A stretch of 64,000 bases of DNA from Myxococcota bacterium. GTDB taxonomy: Bacteria; Myxococcota_A; UBA9160; UBA6930. The notes beneath the pieces are model-generated. The model saw only the letters and a program-made list of their open reading frames with translations. It did not search any database and was not told the DNA's origin. The translations under genes were made by a program, and so were the position numbers. Below, piece after piece: positions 39,292 to 48,471 of the stretch. The stretch's first letter is position 1, and every line of letters starts with the position of its first letter. Location of the stretch: the NCBI GenBank assembly GCA_028285625.1, contig JANQOX010000005.1:789773-853772 (forward strand), written 5' to 3'.

Positions 39292-40656
39292 ATGCTCGAG
39301 CCCGAGAACAACCCGAATCCCGGCCTCGTGGTCGACCCGCCGGGTTGGCTACGCGCGCTCATCAGCCGGCGGCTCCTTGGCCCCCAGGCCGACCTGCGCG
39401 TGATCCGGGCGCGTCGAGAGAAGGCCGAGGCGCGGCGCCGCCGTCGGGGTGAGCCCCACGTCGTCGAGTACTTCCATCAGCTGGACGATCCCTACTCGCA
39501 CCTTGCAGCCCAGGTGCTCGCGACGTTCGCCGCGCGCTACGACATCGTGGTGAGGCCCCACCTGATCCGCGCTACGGGCGGGGCGAGCCAGCCCGAGCTC
39601 GAGAAGCTGGCGGTCTGGGCGAGACGGGACGCCGGGCTCATCGCACCCCATCTCGGCCTCTCGTTCCCTGCAGACGCGGGCACGGTGCCCCTGCAGGACC
39701 ATCAGGTGCTCGCGGGTCGCGCGCTCCTCGCAGGCACGGACGCTGCTCGGATCGCCCGCATCGCGTCCGTCTCCGAAGCCCTCTGGGCGGGCGACGAAGC
39801 CACGCTCACCAGCCTGGCGAAAGAGGGAACGAGCGCCACCGAGCTCGACGCCGCGCTGGACGAAGGGGCCGCCCGTCTGTCCAGGCTCGGGCACTACTCC
39901 GGCGCCATGTTCTTCTACGGCGGCGAGTGGTACTGGGGGGTCGACCGCCTCTATCACCTCGAGCATCGGCTGCGCGAACTCGGCGCGTGCACGGAGCCTG
40001 AAGCCGGGTTGATCGCGCCGCGCCCGACCCCCGACGTCACGGGCATCGACGCGAGCCGGCTGCGGCTCGACTTCTACCCGTCGCTGAACTCACCCTACAC
40101 GGCGATCGTGTTCGACCGGACGATCGCCCTGAAGGACGCATGCGGCATCGAGTTCCACCACAAACCGGTACTGCCCATGGTCATGCGCGGCATCCCCGCG
40201 CCGAGGCCCAAGGCCCGGTACATCGTATTCGACACCAAGCGAGAGGGAGACGCGGAGGGCGTGCCGTTCGGCGAGCTGATCATGCCCATCGGTACGCCGA
40301 CGCGACGCGCCTACTCGCTGCTTCCCTGGGCGATGGAACAGGGCAGGGACGAGGCGTTGATGAGTTCGTTGCTCCGGCACGCGTTCGCGCTCGGGGTCGG
40401 GCTGCACACCCCGGCCGGCATGCAGAAGGCCGTGGAGGCCGCGGGCCTCGACTGGGCCGAGGCGCAGAAGGTGATCGGCGACGAGGGCTGGAAGCCCATG
40501 GTGGAGCAGCACCAGGACGAGATGGTCGATGGGCTCGGGCTGTGGGGCGTGCCGAGCTTCCGCCTCTCGGGCCCCGACGGCGAGCCCGATCTGGCCGTGT
40601 GGGGTCAGGACCGGCTCTGGCTCGTCGCCGCCGAGATCCGACGGCGGGCCGGGTGA
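39292..40656 (+). CDS. tandem DsbA-like / 2-hydroxychromene-2-carboxylate isomerase-type thioredoxin-fold protein
   Basis: Two repeats: VVEYFHQLDDPYSHLAAQVLATFA and LRLDFYPSLNSPYTAIVFDRTIAL; both lack CxxC. C-terminal MVDGLGLWGVPSFRLSGPDGEPDLAVWGQDRLWLV. Confidence 0.82.
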   Translation: MLEPENNPNPGLVVDPPGWLRALISRRLLGPQADLRVIRARREKAEARRRRRGEPHVVEYFHQLDDPYSHLAAQVLATFAARYDIVVRPHLIRATGGASQPELEKLAVWARRDAGLIAPHLGLSFPADAGTVPLQDHQVLAGRALLAGTDAARIARIASVSEALWAGDEATLTSLAKEGTSATELDAALDEGAARLSRLGHYSGAMFFYGGEWYWGVDRLYHLEHRLRELGACTEPEAGLIAPRPTPDVTGIDASRLRLDFYPSLNSPYTAIVFDRTIALKDACGIEFHHKPVLPMVMRGIPAPRPKARYIVFDTKREGDAEGVPFGELIMPIGTPTRRAYSLLPWAMEQGRDEALMSSLLRHAFALGVGLHTPAGMQKAVEAAGLDWAEAQKVIGDEGWKPMVEQHQDEMVDGLGLWGVPSFRLSGPDGEPDLAVWGQDRLWLVAAEIRRRAG

Positions 40657-40689
40657 TCGAGGCCGAGATCGGGCCGAACCAGACGCTTC

Positions 40690-41886
40690 TCAGGACCAGA
40701 CGGCGGGAAGGGCCTCGGGGCCGCGCAGCAGGATGCCCCGCGGCGCATGCCGCTCCGGCTCGATCAGCCGCAGCCCGGGCAGTCGCTCGGTCAGCACCCT
40801 CAGCGCGACCCGGAGGTTCTTCTGCGCGAGGTGCATTCCGGGACAGGTCCGCAGCCCCGGCCCGAAGGTCAGTAGATTCTCGGGCCTTCGCTCGATGTCG
40901 AAGCGATCCGGGTCGGGGTAGATGGCCGGATCGCGATTCGCGGCGGCGATTCCGAAGAGCACCGACGAGCTCGGCGGCATGACGCAGCCCTCGAACACGA
41001 TCTCGGCATCGGGTCGGCTGAAGCGCGGCTGTGCGACGACCGGCGGACACCAACGCAGCAGCTCCTGCACGGCGTCGTCGATGCGGGCCGGCTCTTCGAT
41101 GCAGGCATGCCATTCGTCGGGGTGGGTTCCGAGCGCGAAGATCAGGTTGCCGAGCGCGTCCGAGGTGGTGGTCGCTCCGGCCGTGAACACCAGGCGGATG
41201 TGCGCCAGCAGCGCATCGTAGGAGAGCGGCACCCCGTCGACCTCGGTCGCGAGCCAGCTGCTGATGACGTCGCCCGTCGGCTCGCGTCGCCGCGCCTCGA
41301 TGACGGGCTCGACGTAGCGCGTGAGCAGGGCGTCGGCCTTCCGGCTCTTGTCCAGATCGCGGCCACCGAACATCAGATCCATCGACCAGTCGTAGAAGTC
41401 CTGCTCCCGGTCTCGGGGCAGCCCGAGTTGGCGGCAGATGATCGCGAAGGCGAAGAGTCGACTGAAGGTCGCCACGAGATCGGCCTCGCCGTCGGCCTCG
41501 ATGCGGTCGACCAGCTCGTGACCGATCGGCAGCAGCTCGGTCTCTTCGAGGCGGTCGATTTCGGAGCGACGGAAGGCCGGCGTCATGGCCGGGCGCCAGA
41601 CGCGATGCTGCGGCGCATCCATCGACATGAAGGTCTCGCCGATGAAGGGCTGCGAGATGATCTGATACGCGTGGCCGGGCGGGAACCGCTCGCCATCACG
41701 GAAGGCTCGCGCGAGGGCTTCGTAGCCGACGATGTAGTGGACGGGCAGGGCGCCGCCCAGCGCCCGCACGGGGACGACGGGGGCTGCGGCGCGCAGTCCG
41801 TGCAGGGCCTCGGCGAACGCGGGGCCGGGCATCTCGTCGTAGTACCAGTCCGCCTCGGGCGGGCGCGGTGAGGCCGCGTCCGGCAC
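40690..41886 (-). CDS. cytochrome P450
   Basis: GTG start at 41886 (inference); VFTAGATTTSDALGNLIFAL, LLTFGPGLRTCPGMHLAQKNLRVAL heme signature. Confidence 0.94.
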   Translation of the reverse strand: MPDAASPRPPEADWYYDEMPGPAFAEALHGLRAAAPVVPVRALGGALPVHYIVGYEALARAFRDGERFPPGHAYQIISQPFIGETFMSMDAPQHRVWRPAMTPAFRRSEIDRLEETELLPIGHELVDRIEADGEADLVATFSRLFAFAIICRQLGLPRDREQDFYDWSMDLMFGGRDLDKSRKADALLTRYVEPVIEARRREPTGDVISSWLATEVDGVPLSYDALLAHIRLVFTAGATTTSDALGNLIFALGTHPDEWHACIEEPARIDDAVQELLRWCPPVVAQPRFSRPDAEIVFEGCVMPPSSSVLFGIAAANRDPAIYPDPDRFDIERRPENLLTFGPGLRTCPGMHLAQKNLRVALRVLTERLPGLRLIEPERHAPRGILLRGPEALPAVWS

Positions 41887-42124
41887 GCTCGCTCTCCCTC
41901 TCCCCAGCTCGATCTCGTCGCCGTCTGATCCGGGTCGATGACCGATGACACCGTCGCAGTTCGCGCCGATTCGGGTTCCCGCCCGCCGGGACGCGTGATG
42001 CGTCGCGCGAGGGTACTCCACGGTGGCAAGGCGACCATGCGCCTGGTCGCGCCGACCCGTTCGGCTCCGTTGCCCGCTGCTCCCAACCGGCACGGTGTCC
42101 GAGCCGGGTCGCTCCGTGAGCGCG

Positions 42125-43033
42125 CTAGGCAGCCCGCCGGACGGCCGAGAGCCCCACGAGCGCGAGCAGCACGAGTGCGGAGGTGGCGGGCTCGGGAACC
42201 GCAGCGCCCCACAGGTTGCCGACGATGCCGCCGTCGGCCGAGTCGACCGTCCCGGTGAAGCCGGCCGGGAGCGTGAAGACCGGCCCGCCCTCGACGAACG
42301 AGAGCGTGCTCAGGAAGTCCGTCTTCGCCTCCCCGGAGTTCGGCCAGGGACCGCCGCCGCCCGCGGACGCGGTTGCCTGGAGGTCGAGCACGATCATGAC
42401 CGGCGTGTTGACGGGCACCGTGACGAGCCCCGTGGTCAAGGTCGTGCTCACGCCGCCCAGGCCGTCGGCGAGTCCGGCCAGGAGCCCGCTCTTGTTCGCG
42501 GAGCCGTCCTTGAATGCGGCGTAGGAGCCCGAGAAGCTGGAGGCCCCGATGCCGAGACCGACGTCGATCTTCGAGCTCAGGCTGCTCGGCCGCGACGGGT
42601 CTACGAAGAAGTCGCCGGACAGGTGCACGTTGAGCGCGACCTGGATCGGGTCCGTCCCCGAGGAGGAGAAGACCACGTCGTCCAGCGTCAGGATTCCGCG
42701 GCCTGCAGCCCCTTGCCCCACGGCTGCGAACTGGCCGTAGTGGCGCGCGTGGGCGGATGCGCCGACGGTTCCCGCGCCGACGGTCGCGTGGGCTTCGAGC
42801 AGCTCTCCCGTTCCCCCGCCGGTGAATCGCGAGTGGAGGGATGCCGGGGCGGCGTAGGTTCCGGCGGCGCCGCTCACCATGTGGTTGGCGCAGAAGCTGG
42901 GGGTGATCGGGTTCCCCATCCCGCAGCTCACGCTGTAGGTCGTGGCTGCGGAGGGAGCGGCCGCCAGCAGCAGCCAGGCGAGGCCCAGGGTCGCCAGACA
43001 GGCGGATCGGTGCGGCAGGGTGGAGCAGGGCAC
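42125..43033 (-). CDS. PEP-CTERM sorting domain-containing secreted protein
   Basis: Signal peptide ACLATLGLAWLLLAAAPSAA; C-terminal VPEPATSALVLLALVGLSAVRRAA. Confidence 0.93.
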   Translation of the reverse strand: MPCSTLPHRSACLATLGLAWLLLAAAPSAATTYSVSCGMGNPITPSFCANHMVSGAAGTYAAPASLHSRFTGGGTGELLEAHATVGAGTVGASAHARHYGQFAAVGQGAAGRGILTLDDVVFSSSGTDPIQVALNVHLSGDFFVDPSRPSSLSSKIDVGLGIGASSFSGSYAAFKDGSANKSGLLAGLADGLGGVSTTLTTGLVTVPVNTPVMIVLDLQATASAGGGGPWPNSGEAKTDFLSTLSFVEGGPVFTLPAGFTGTVDSADGGIVGNLWGAAVPEPATSALVLLALVGLSAVRRAA

Positions 43034-43206
43034 AGGTCTTTCCTCGGTGTCCGGAGCGGGGGGATCCCGCCCCTACATCCGGAGGCGCCACGTTTGACGT
43101 GGCATCGCCACGCCGGGGGCCTGGCGGCCGCGGGAGACGGCCCAGGCCGAGCCGCTGAAGCAGCGAACGAGCGTGTTCGGCGCTCGCAGCCCGACCGGGT
43201 TCGGGG

Positions 43207-43590
43207 CTAGGCGCCGATCGACCCCTGGCCCGTGATCTGGTCGACGTACGTGTTCACGCGCGCGATGACCTCGTAGACGTCGTCTTCGTCGAAGCCCTGA
43301 TCCTTCAGCGTCTCGAGCAGGTGCTCGACGAAGCGCGCGAAGTGGCGGATCTCGATGCCGCGGCCGGCGTGCGCCGCCACCAGAGAGCGCCCGCCGTAGC
43401 GGATCGGGCCGTCGAGGGCCGCGCCGAAGAACTCGCGCTGCATGTTGCGCAGGTGGTCCATGGAGCTGTTTTCGAAGAACGGGGCCAGCTCCGGGTCGCC
43501 CAGCACGCGCCCGTAGAACGCCTGCATCAAGCGGTCCAACGCTTCGGTGCCGCCGATGCGGTCGTAGAGGGATCTCGGGTCGTCGGACAT
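43207..43590 (-). CDS. truncated hemoglobin (group I-like)
   Basis: SLYDRIGGTEALDRLMQAFYGRVLGDPELAPFFENSSMDHLRNMQREFFGAALDG...HFARFVEHLLETL. Confidence 0.93.
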   Translation of the reverse strand: MSDDPRSLYDRIGGTEALDRLMQAFYGRVLGDPELAPFFENSSMDHLRNMQREFFGAALDGPIRYGGRSLVAAHAGRGIEIRHFARFVEHLLETLKDQGFDEDDVYEVIARVNTYVDQITGQGSIGA

Positions 43591-43720
43591 GCCGTCAGGG
43601 TATCCGCACCGACGGCGCCGGCCACCAGTGGCAGTCTCGGTCCGCGCAGAGCACCATCACCCGGGCGAGGCCGACGCGGACGACCATCATCACCACGAGA
43701 ACTGACGGCCGGGTTCGAGG

Positions 43721-44413
43721 TCACGCCGAGGCGAGCCACCCCCGCCACGCCATCCCGACGTAGAAGACCTCGCAATCGCGGAAGCCGGCCTCCTCGAGGA
43801 GCGACGCGTTGCGCTCCGGCGAAACCAGCCCCGGATTCGCCTGTAGCTGGGCCCTTGCCTTTCCGACGACCTCCGCGTCCACGCCCGAGGCGCGGGCGTA
43901 GGCGGCGTATCGGTCGAGCCGGCTCTCGAAGTCGGGCGCCGAACGGTCGAGGCACTGGTCGATCAGCACGAAGGGCGCCCCGGGGCGGAGACGCCGGCGG
44001 GTTTCGGCAAGGGTCGAGCTCTTCGTTCCGTCGTCCGCGAGGAGTCCGAGGACCAGCACACAGGTGGCCGCATCGAACGGGCCTTCCGGTGCCGCCTCGA
44101 TCGTGCCCTCGATCAGCTCCACCCGCTCGGCGAGTTCGGCCCCGATGACGGTTCGCGCGAGCTCGAGCATGGGGGGCGCCGGGTCCACTCCGACGAAGCG
44201 GAAGCGGGGCTCGGCGAGCGCGAGGGCCCGCGTGTCGAGGCCGCCACCAGCACCCACGACCAGCACCCGTGCATCCGCGGGTGCACGCTCCCGAAGCAGC
44301 ACGCCGACCATCTGGAGCACGCCCGCGTGGCCGGGCATGAAGGCGGGCGGTCCCTGCCGGGTGTAGCCATCCACGAACGCGGCATCCCGGTAGTTTCGCT
44401 GGAATTCGGTCAC
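43721..44413 (-). CDS. class I SAM-dependent methyltransferase
   Basis: GTG start; RVLVVGAGGGLDTRALALAEPRFRFVGVDPAPPMLELA... Confidence 0.88.
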   Translation of the reverse strand: MTEFQRNYRDAAFVDGYTRQGPPAFMPGHAGVLQMVGVLLRERAPADARVLVVGAGGGLDTRALALAEPRFRFVGVDPAPPMLELARTVIGAELAERVELIEGTIEAAPEGPFDAATCVLVLGLLADDGTKSSTLAETRRRLRPGAPFVLIDQCLDRSAPDFESRLDRYAAYARASGVDAEVVGKARAQLQANPGLVSPERNASLLEEAGFRDCEVFYVGMAWRGWLASA

Positions 44414-44541
44414 GCGGTCCCTCCATCCTCTCCGGATGGACCTTGCCCGTCGAGGCGCCAGACGACGGCCATGGTCATCAGGAAAACGTGGTCCAGCCAC
44501 ATCCGGCGATTCGAAGCGTGGAGACGGCCATCGGGCCCTCC

Positions 44542-45849
44542 TCAACCGGTGCTGGCCCGACGCCTCGCGTCCCGCCCCTGGCCGCGACCGGGGCCGCTCC
44601 GCACGAGCCGCGCCGGGGCCCCTGCGCCCTGGCGCCGCCGAGCCTGAACCTGCTGGGCCACGGCCGCGATCCGCTCCCCCGCGCGCTGCGCGCCCGCGAG
44701 GTTCCGCGAGACGGGCCCGAGCTCGAGCTCCGCGAGCGGGCCGGTCACGAGCAGGCGCGGGTGCCAGCGCAGGCCGCGGTCGACGATCGGGTAGCCGCAG
44801 GCGGCACGGGGCAGCCCGAGTTCGTCGAGCCACCCACCGCCCGGGCGACGACTCGGGTAGCCCGTCGCGAGCACGACGCGATCCGCGCGGAGCCAGCGAC
44901 CCCCCACATCGAGCGAGACCTCGCCAGCCGAGAGTCTCGCCGACGCGACCTCCGCCTCCTCTACGAGCTCGATCGTTCCGTCGGCACATGCGTGATGCAG
45001 CGCCGTGTGCACGTCCGGCGGCATCGAGCCCCGGTTCCGCGCGGCTCGGATTCGGGCCCGCCGGTCGTCGGGATCGCGCACTCGCGCGAAGCGCGCCATG
45101 TGCTTCGGGCCCAGCCAACCGGGGTCGCTGTCGAACTGCTCGACACGCAGCGCATGACGCGAGACGAGGATCACGCGTCGTCCGTCCCTGGCCAGCCGGA
45201 GCGCTACCTGCGCTCCGGTGATGCCCGCTCCAATCACCGCAACGGCCGAGTCGGTGCCGTCGTCGGCGAGCTCGAAGCCCGGATCGAAGACGTGACGAAT
45301 CCGCTCGCGCGACACCGCCCCCTCTTCCGTCTCTGCAACCGCGCGTCGCGCCCAGTCGGGCCACTCCGGCTCGAGGGGCGCGCCGATGGCCAGCACCACG
45401 CGCCGCGCCTCGACCGCCCCGGATCGCCCGCCCGGAGCCGGATCCTCGAACTCCACGCGCACACGTGGGGTCGTCACGTCGAGCCGGGTCGCGCGCCCGC
45501 GCAGGTGGAGGTCGTCGAGCCGGTGCCGCCCCACCACGTCCCGGCAATGGAGGTTGAAGAGATCGAGCGAGGGGCGGAAGTACGGCCGCACGAAGGGCCG
45601 GTCCACGCAGCGCCCCCCGGCCTTCGCGAAGTCTTGCAGCGAGGACGGGGCCAGGTCGATGTTGTGGACGCTCGGCGAACGCAGGTACTGCATGCCGGTG
45701 TTGCGCGTCGAGCGGAGCCACCGTGCGAGTAGCTGCTGCTCGTCGTCGAGGATGCGGACGGCGTCGTGCGGCACGCCGGCCTCGGCGACGAGGCGGGTGG
45801 CCGCATGGACGCCGTGCGGCCCTCCGCCGATCACGAGCCAGTCGAGCAT
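44542..45849 (-). CDS. FAD/NAD(P)-binding protein (flavin monooxygenase-like)
   Basis: MLDWLVIGGGPHGVHAATRLV...GMQYLRSPSVHNIDLAPSSL...VAVIGAGITGAQVALRLARDGRRVILVSRH; ATGA overlap with upstream gene. Confidence 0.88.
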   Translation of the reverse strand: MLDWLVIGGGPHGVHAATRLVAEAGVPHDAVRILDDEQQLLARWLRSTRNTGMQYLRSPSVHNIDLAPSSLQDFAKAGGRCVDRPFVRPYFRPSLDLFNLHCRDVVGRHRLDDLHLRGRATRLDVTTPRVRVEFEDPAPGGRSGAVEARRVVLAIGAPLEPEWPDWARRAVAETEEGAVSRERIRHVFDPGFELADDGTDSAVAVIGAGITGAQVALRLARDGRRVILVSRHALRVEQFDSDPGWLGPKHMARFARVRDPDDRRARIRAARNRGSMPPDVHTALHHACADGTIELVEEAEVASARLSAGEVSLDVGGRWLRADRVVLATGYPSRRPGGGWLDELGLPRAACGYPIVDRGLRWHPRLLVTGPLAELELGPVSRNLAGAQRAGERIAAVAQQVQARRRQGAGAPARLVRSGPGRGQGRDARRRASTG

Positions 45850-46895
45850 CAGTGAAGGTCGGTCCGCGGCGTCGCGGGCGCACCCGAGCCCTGGGCCCAG
45901 GGCGCCGGCGGCACGTCGTGGATCGCGTCCTCCGACACGAGGCAGGCGTCGAGACCCGCCGCCAGCCGATCGGGCTCCAGGTCCACGCCGGCGAACGCGA
46001 TCTCCTGGCGGCGGTCGCCGAAGCGGGGATGCCAACGCGAGAGCAGCCGACGCCGCCCCGAGGCGCACTCCGGCCACGCGCCGTCCGTCCGGCTCGCCCA
46101 CCACCGACCGGACGGGAACAGGCGATGGACGGACCCGGCGCACGAGTAGCCGAAGCTCTGGTCCGGGTCGTTCGCGAGCCAGACGTTCCCCTTGCCTCGC
46201 AGGAGATCTCGGGGCGGGTCCCGGAGCCAGAGCCCGAATCGCTCCGGATCGAAGGGACGCGTGCGCCGGTAGACGAAGAGGTCGGGCCCGGGCGGCGCAT
46301 CGCCCTCGGCCTGGAGAGCTTCGAGCCACGGCGGCGCCACGCGCGCGCACGGCGCCGCCGAGAGATCGAGCCCGCCGGATTCGCAGCCGAGGGTCACGCG
46401 CGTCGCTGTGGGGTTGAGGACGCCGAGGCTTCGGCCGCGCGAGGGGCAGACCGGCGTCCCGCCGACGAGCGCGAGATGCGTTGCCGACTCGATCTGGCCG
46501 ACCACGATGTCTGCGACGGTGCGCCGGTCGAGGTGGCTCCGGCCCCAGCCGCGCTGCGAGAGGGGAACGGCCGAGGCCAGGTGGTCGGCTACGTGATCGA
46601 CGTCCACGACGGTCGTGACGCTCGCAATGTGCGCCGGACGCCCGAAGCGGAGCGGCAGGAAGTCACATCCCTCCCAGCTCTCGACGAGCATGGACGGCTC
46701 CACGAAGGGAGGGAGCAGGACGCCGAGCCGGGTCTCGCGATCGGCGCAGACACCCGCCAGCGCATCGAGCGGCACGACCGGCATCACCTCGCCCAGCCGC
46801 TCGAAGCCCCACTGGACCCCGTCCGTCGGAAGACCCCCGATCAGATGGACGCCCAGAGAACGGCCGCCCCCACGAACGCGTATGGACTCAGGCAT
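45849..46895 (-). CDS. CobW-family (G3E) protein with degenerate GTPase motifs
   Basis: CobW_C-like region GKGNVWLANDPDQSFGYSCAGSVHRLFPSGRWWAS...RWHPRFGDRRQEIAFAGVDLEPDRLAAGLDACLV; N-terminus LGVHLIGGLPTDGVQWGFERL lacks GxxGxGK[T/S]. Start could be as far upstream as 46979. Confidence 0.75.
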   Translation of the reverse strand: MPESIRVRGGGRSLGVHLIGGLPTDGVQWGFERLGEVMPVVPLDALAGVCADRETRLGVLLPPFVEPSMLVESWEGCDFLPLRFGRPAHIASVTTVVDVDHVADHLASAVPLSQRGWGRSHLDRRTVADIVVGQIESATHLALVGGTPVCPSRGRSLGVLNPTATRVTLGCESGGLDLSAAPCARVAPPWLEALQAEGDAPPGPDLFVYRRTRPFDPERFGLWLRDPPRDLLRGKGNVWLANDPDQSFGYSCAGSVHRLFPSGRWWASRTDGAWPECASGRRRLLSRWHPRFGDRRQEIAFAGVDLEPDRLAAGLDACLVSEDAIHDVPPAPWAQGSGAPATPRTDLH

Positions 46896-47013
46896 CACTC
46901 TCATGAGAGGTGCCAGCGGCAACGCCTGAGTTCCCGATCGGTCGAGATTGCCCTTCGGCGGGAGGGGGTCCTCGCGCAACGACGATCGGGCGTGGCGACG
47001 GTCTTCCTAGAGA

Positions 47014-47031
47014 TGTAACGTAACCGTTACA
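47014..47031. promoter_or_regulatory. perfect inverted repeat TGTAACG-TAAC-CGTTACA, candidate operator
   Basis: 7-bp perfect arms with 4-bp spacer in divergent CobW-like / Coq4-like intergenic region. Confidence 0.7.
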
Positions 47032-47096
47032 ACTAATGCAGCCGCCCTTGCCTGCGTTTCTGGGGCGTGGCGGTGCGGCAGCTGGAGGAGCCCCCG

Positions 47097-47822
47097 ATGG
47101 TCGCGACAGCGAACGCCGAGAAACCGACGCTCCACCCCGAGTTCGTCAAGAACATGGTGCGGACCTTCAACGACTCCGACGAGCACGGCGTGCACCTGCT
47201 GTTCAATGAGTGGTGGCAGTACGCACCCGAAGTGACCGTCGAGCGCTACCTCGAGAACTTTCGATCGACCCCGGGAGCGAAGGACTTCCTCGCGGAGCGC
47301 TACTTCGCGGACCCCTTCGAGCTCGGTGACCTTGGATCCATGCCCGAGGGCTCCGTGGGCCGTGGTTACCACCGGTTCTTGACCGAGAACGGACTCGAGA
47401 AGAACCTCGCAACCAACTACAAGATGCTGCACGACTACATGGCGAAGTCGGGTCAGCTCGACCGAATGCCTGAGGACCTCAAGTACGCGATCATCCGCGG
47501 CTTCCAGATCCACGACATCCTGCACGTGATCACCGGATACTCTCCCGATGGTCTGCACGAGCTCGCGCTGCAGGCGTTCTGCCTCGCGCAGCTGCAGTTT
47601 CCCTACTTCGGCATGTGGATGGCGACGACCACGTCGCGAATGACCTTCTTGCAGCCCGACGGGATCGTGCCCGTGATGGATGCCATCAGCTCGGGTTGGC
47701 GTCTCGGTCGCGGGGTTTCGAACCTTCAGTTCGAGAAGTGGGAGGAGCTGTTCGAAGAGCCCCTGGCCGAGGTGCGTCCTCGCTACGGCGTCGAGCCCGC
47801 CGGCGTACTGGCTTCGGCGTAG
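47097..47822 (+). CDS. Coq4 family protein
   Basis: GFQIHDILHVITGYSPDGLHELALQAFCLAQ (HDxxH-type motif); ATG with GGAGGAG upstream. Confidence 0.85.
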   Translation: MVATANAEKPTLHPEFVKNMVRTFNDSDEHGVHLLFNEWWQYAPEVTVERYLENFRSTPGAKDFLAERYFADPFELGDLGSMPEGSVGRGYHRFLTENGLEKNLATNYKMLHDYMAKSGQLDRMPEDLKYAIIRGFQIHDILHVITGYSPDGLHELALQAFCLAQLQFPYFGMWMATTTSRMTFLQPDGIVPVMDAISSGWRLGRGVSNLQFEKWEELFEEPLAEVRPRYGVEPAGVLASA

Positions 47823-47847
47823 GGTCTCACAAGAGAGGCGATTCGAA

Positions 47848-48441
47848 GTGGCTTCGGCTCGCAGACGCAAGAGACTCAACCGTGAGGAGCGCGAGGCGAG
47901 TCTCCTGGCCGCCGCCTCGAAGATCGTCGCGGACGACGGCGTAGAAGCGCTGACGATGGAAGGAGTCGCGGCGGGGGCGGGTGTCAACAAGGCGCTTCCC
48001 TACCGCTTCTTCGCCAACAGGGATGCCGTGCTGCTAGCGCTTTGGGATCGCGAAACGGCTGCGTTCGATGCGCAGGTGGAAGCCGCGCTGGACGGCAAGA
48101 GGCGACTCGAGGAGAAACTCCGCGCGATCCTCGGCGTTTGGCTCGATTCCGTCGAAGCCGGTGGGGGTACGCTCGGTCGGCTCGAGGCAGCCGGTGCGGG
48201 CCCGCCGGAGTTGGAGCAGCGTCGCCAGGCACGAACGGCAGGAATCCTCGAATTCTTCGCCACCCTGTTTCGCGCAGAATTCTCGATGACTCAGCAGGAA
48301 GCCGTGACGGCTGCTGCAGTTCTGGGGGCAGGTGCTCCTGGACTTGCCGCCCTTCAGGCATACACCGGCTGGTCCCGTCGACGACTGACCGACACGTTCG
48401 TACGAATGTGCGTCGGAGCTTTGGAGGCGATCGATGGCTGA
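47848..48441 (+). CDS. TetR family transcriptional regulator
   Basis: REASLLAAASKIVADDGVEALTMEGVAAGAGVNKALPYRFFANRDAVLLALWDRE; GTG start. Confidence 0.88.
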   Translation: MASARRRKRLNREEREASLLAAASKIVADDGVEALTMEGVAAGAGVNKALPYRFFANRDAVLLALWDRETAAFDAQVEAALDGKRRLEEKLRAILGVWLDSVEAGGGTLGRLEAAGAGPPELEQRRQARTAGILEFFATLFRAEFSMTQQEAVTAAAVLGAGAPGLAALQAYTGWSRRRLTDTFVRMCVGALEAIDG

Positions 48442-48471
48442 GCGGTGCGCGACCCTGCGCCGATCAGTCCA

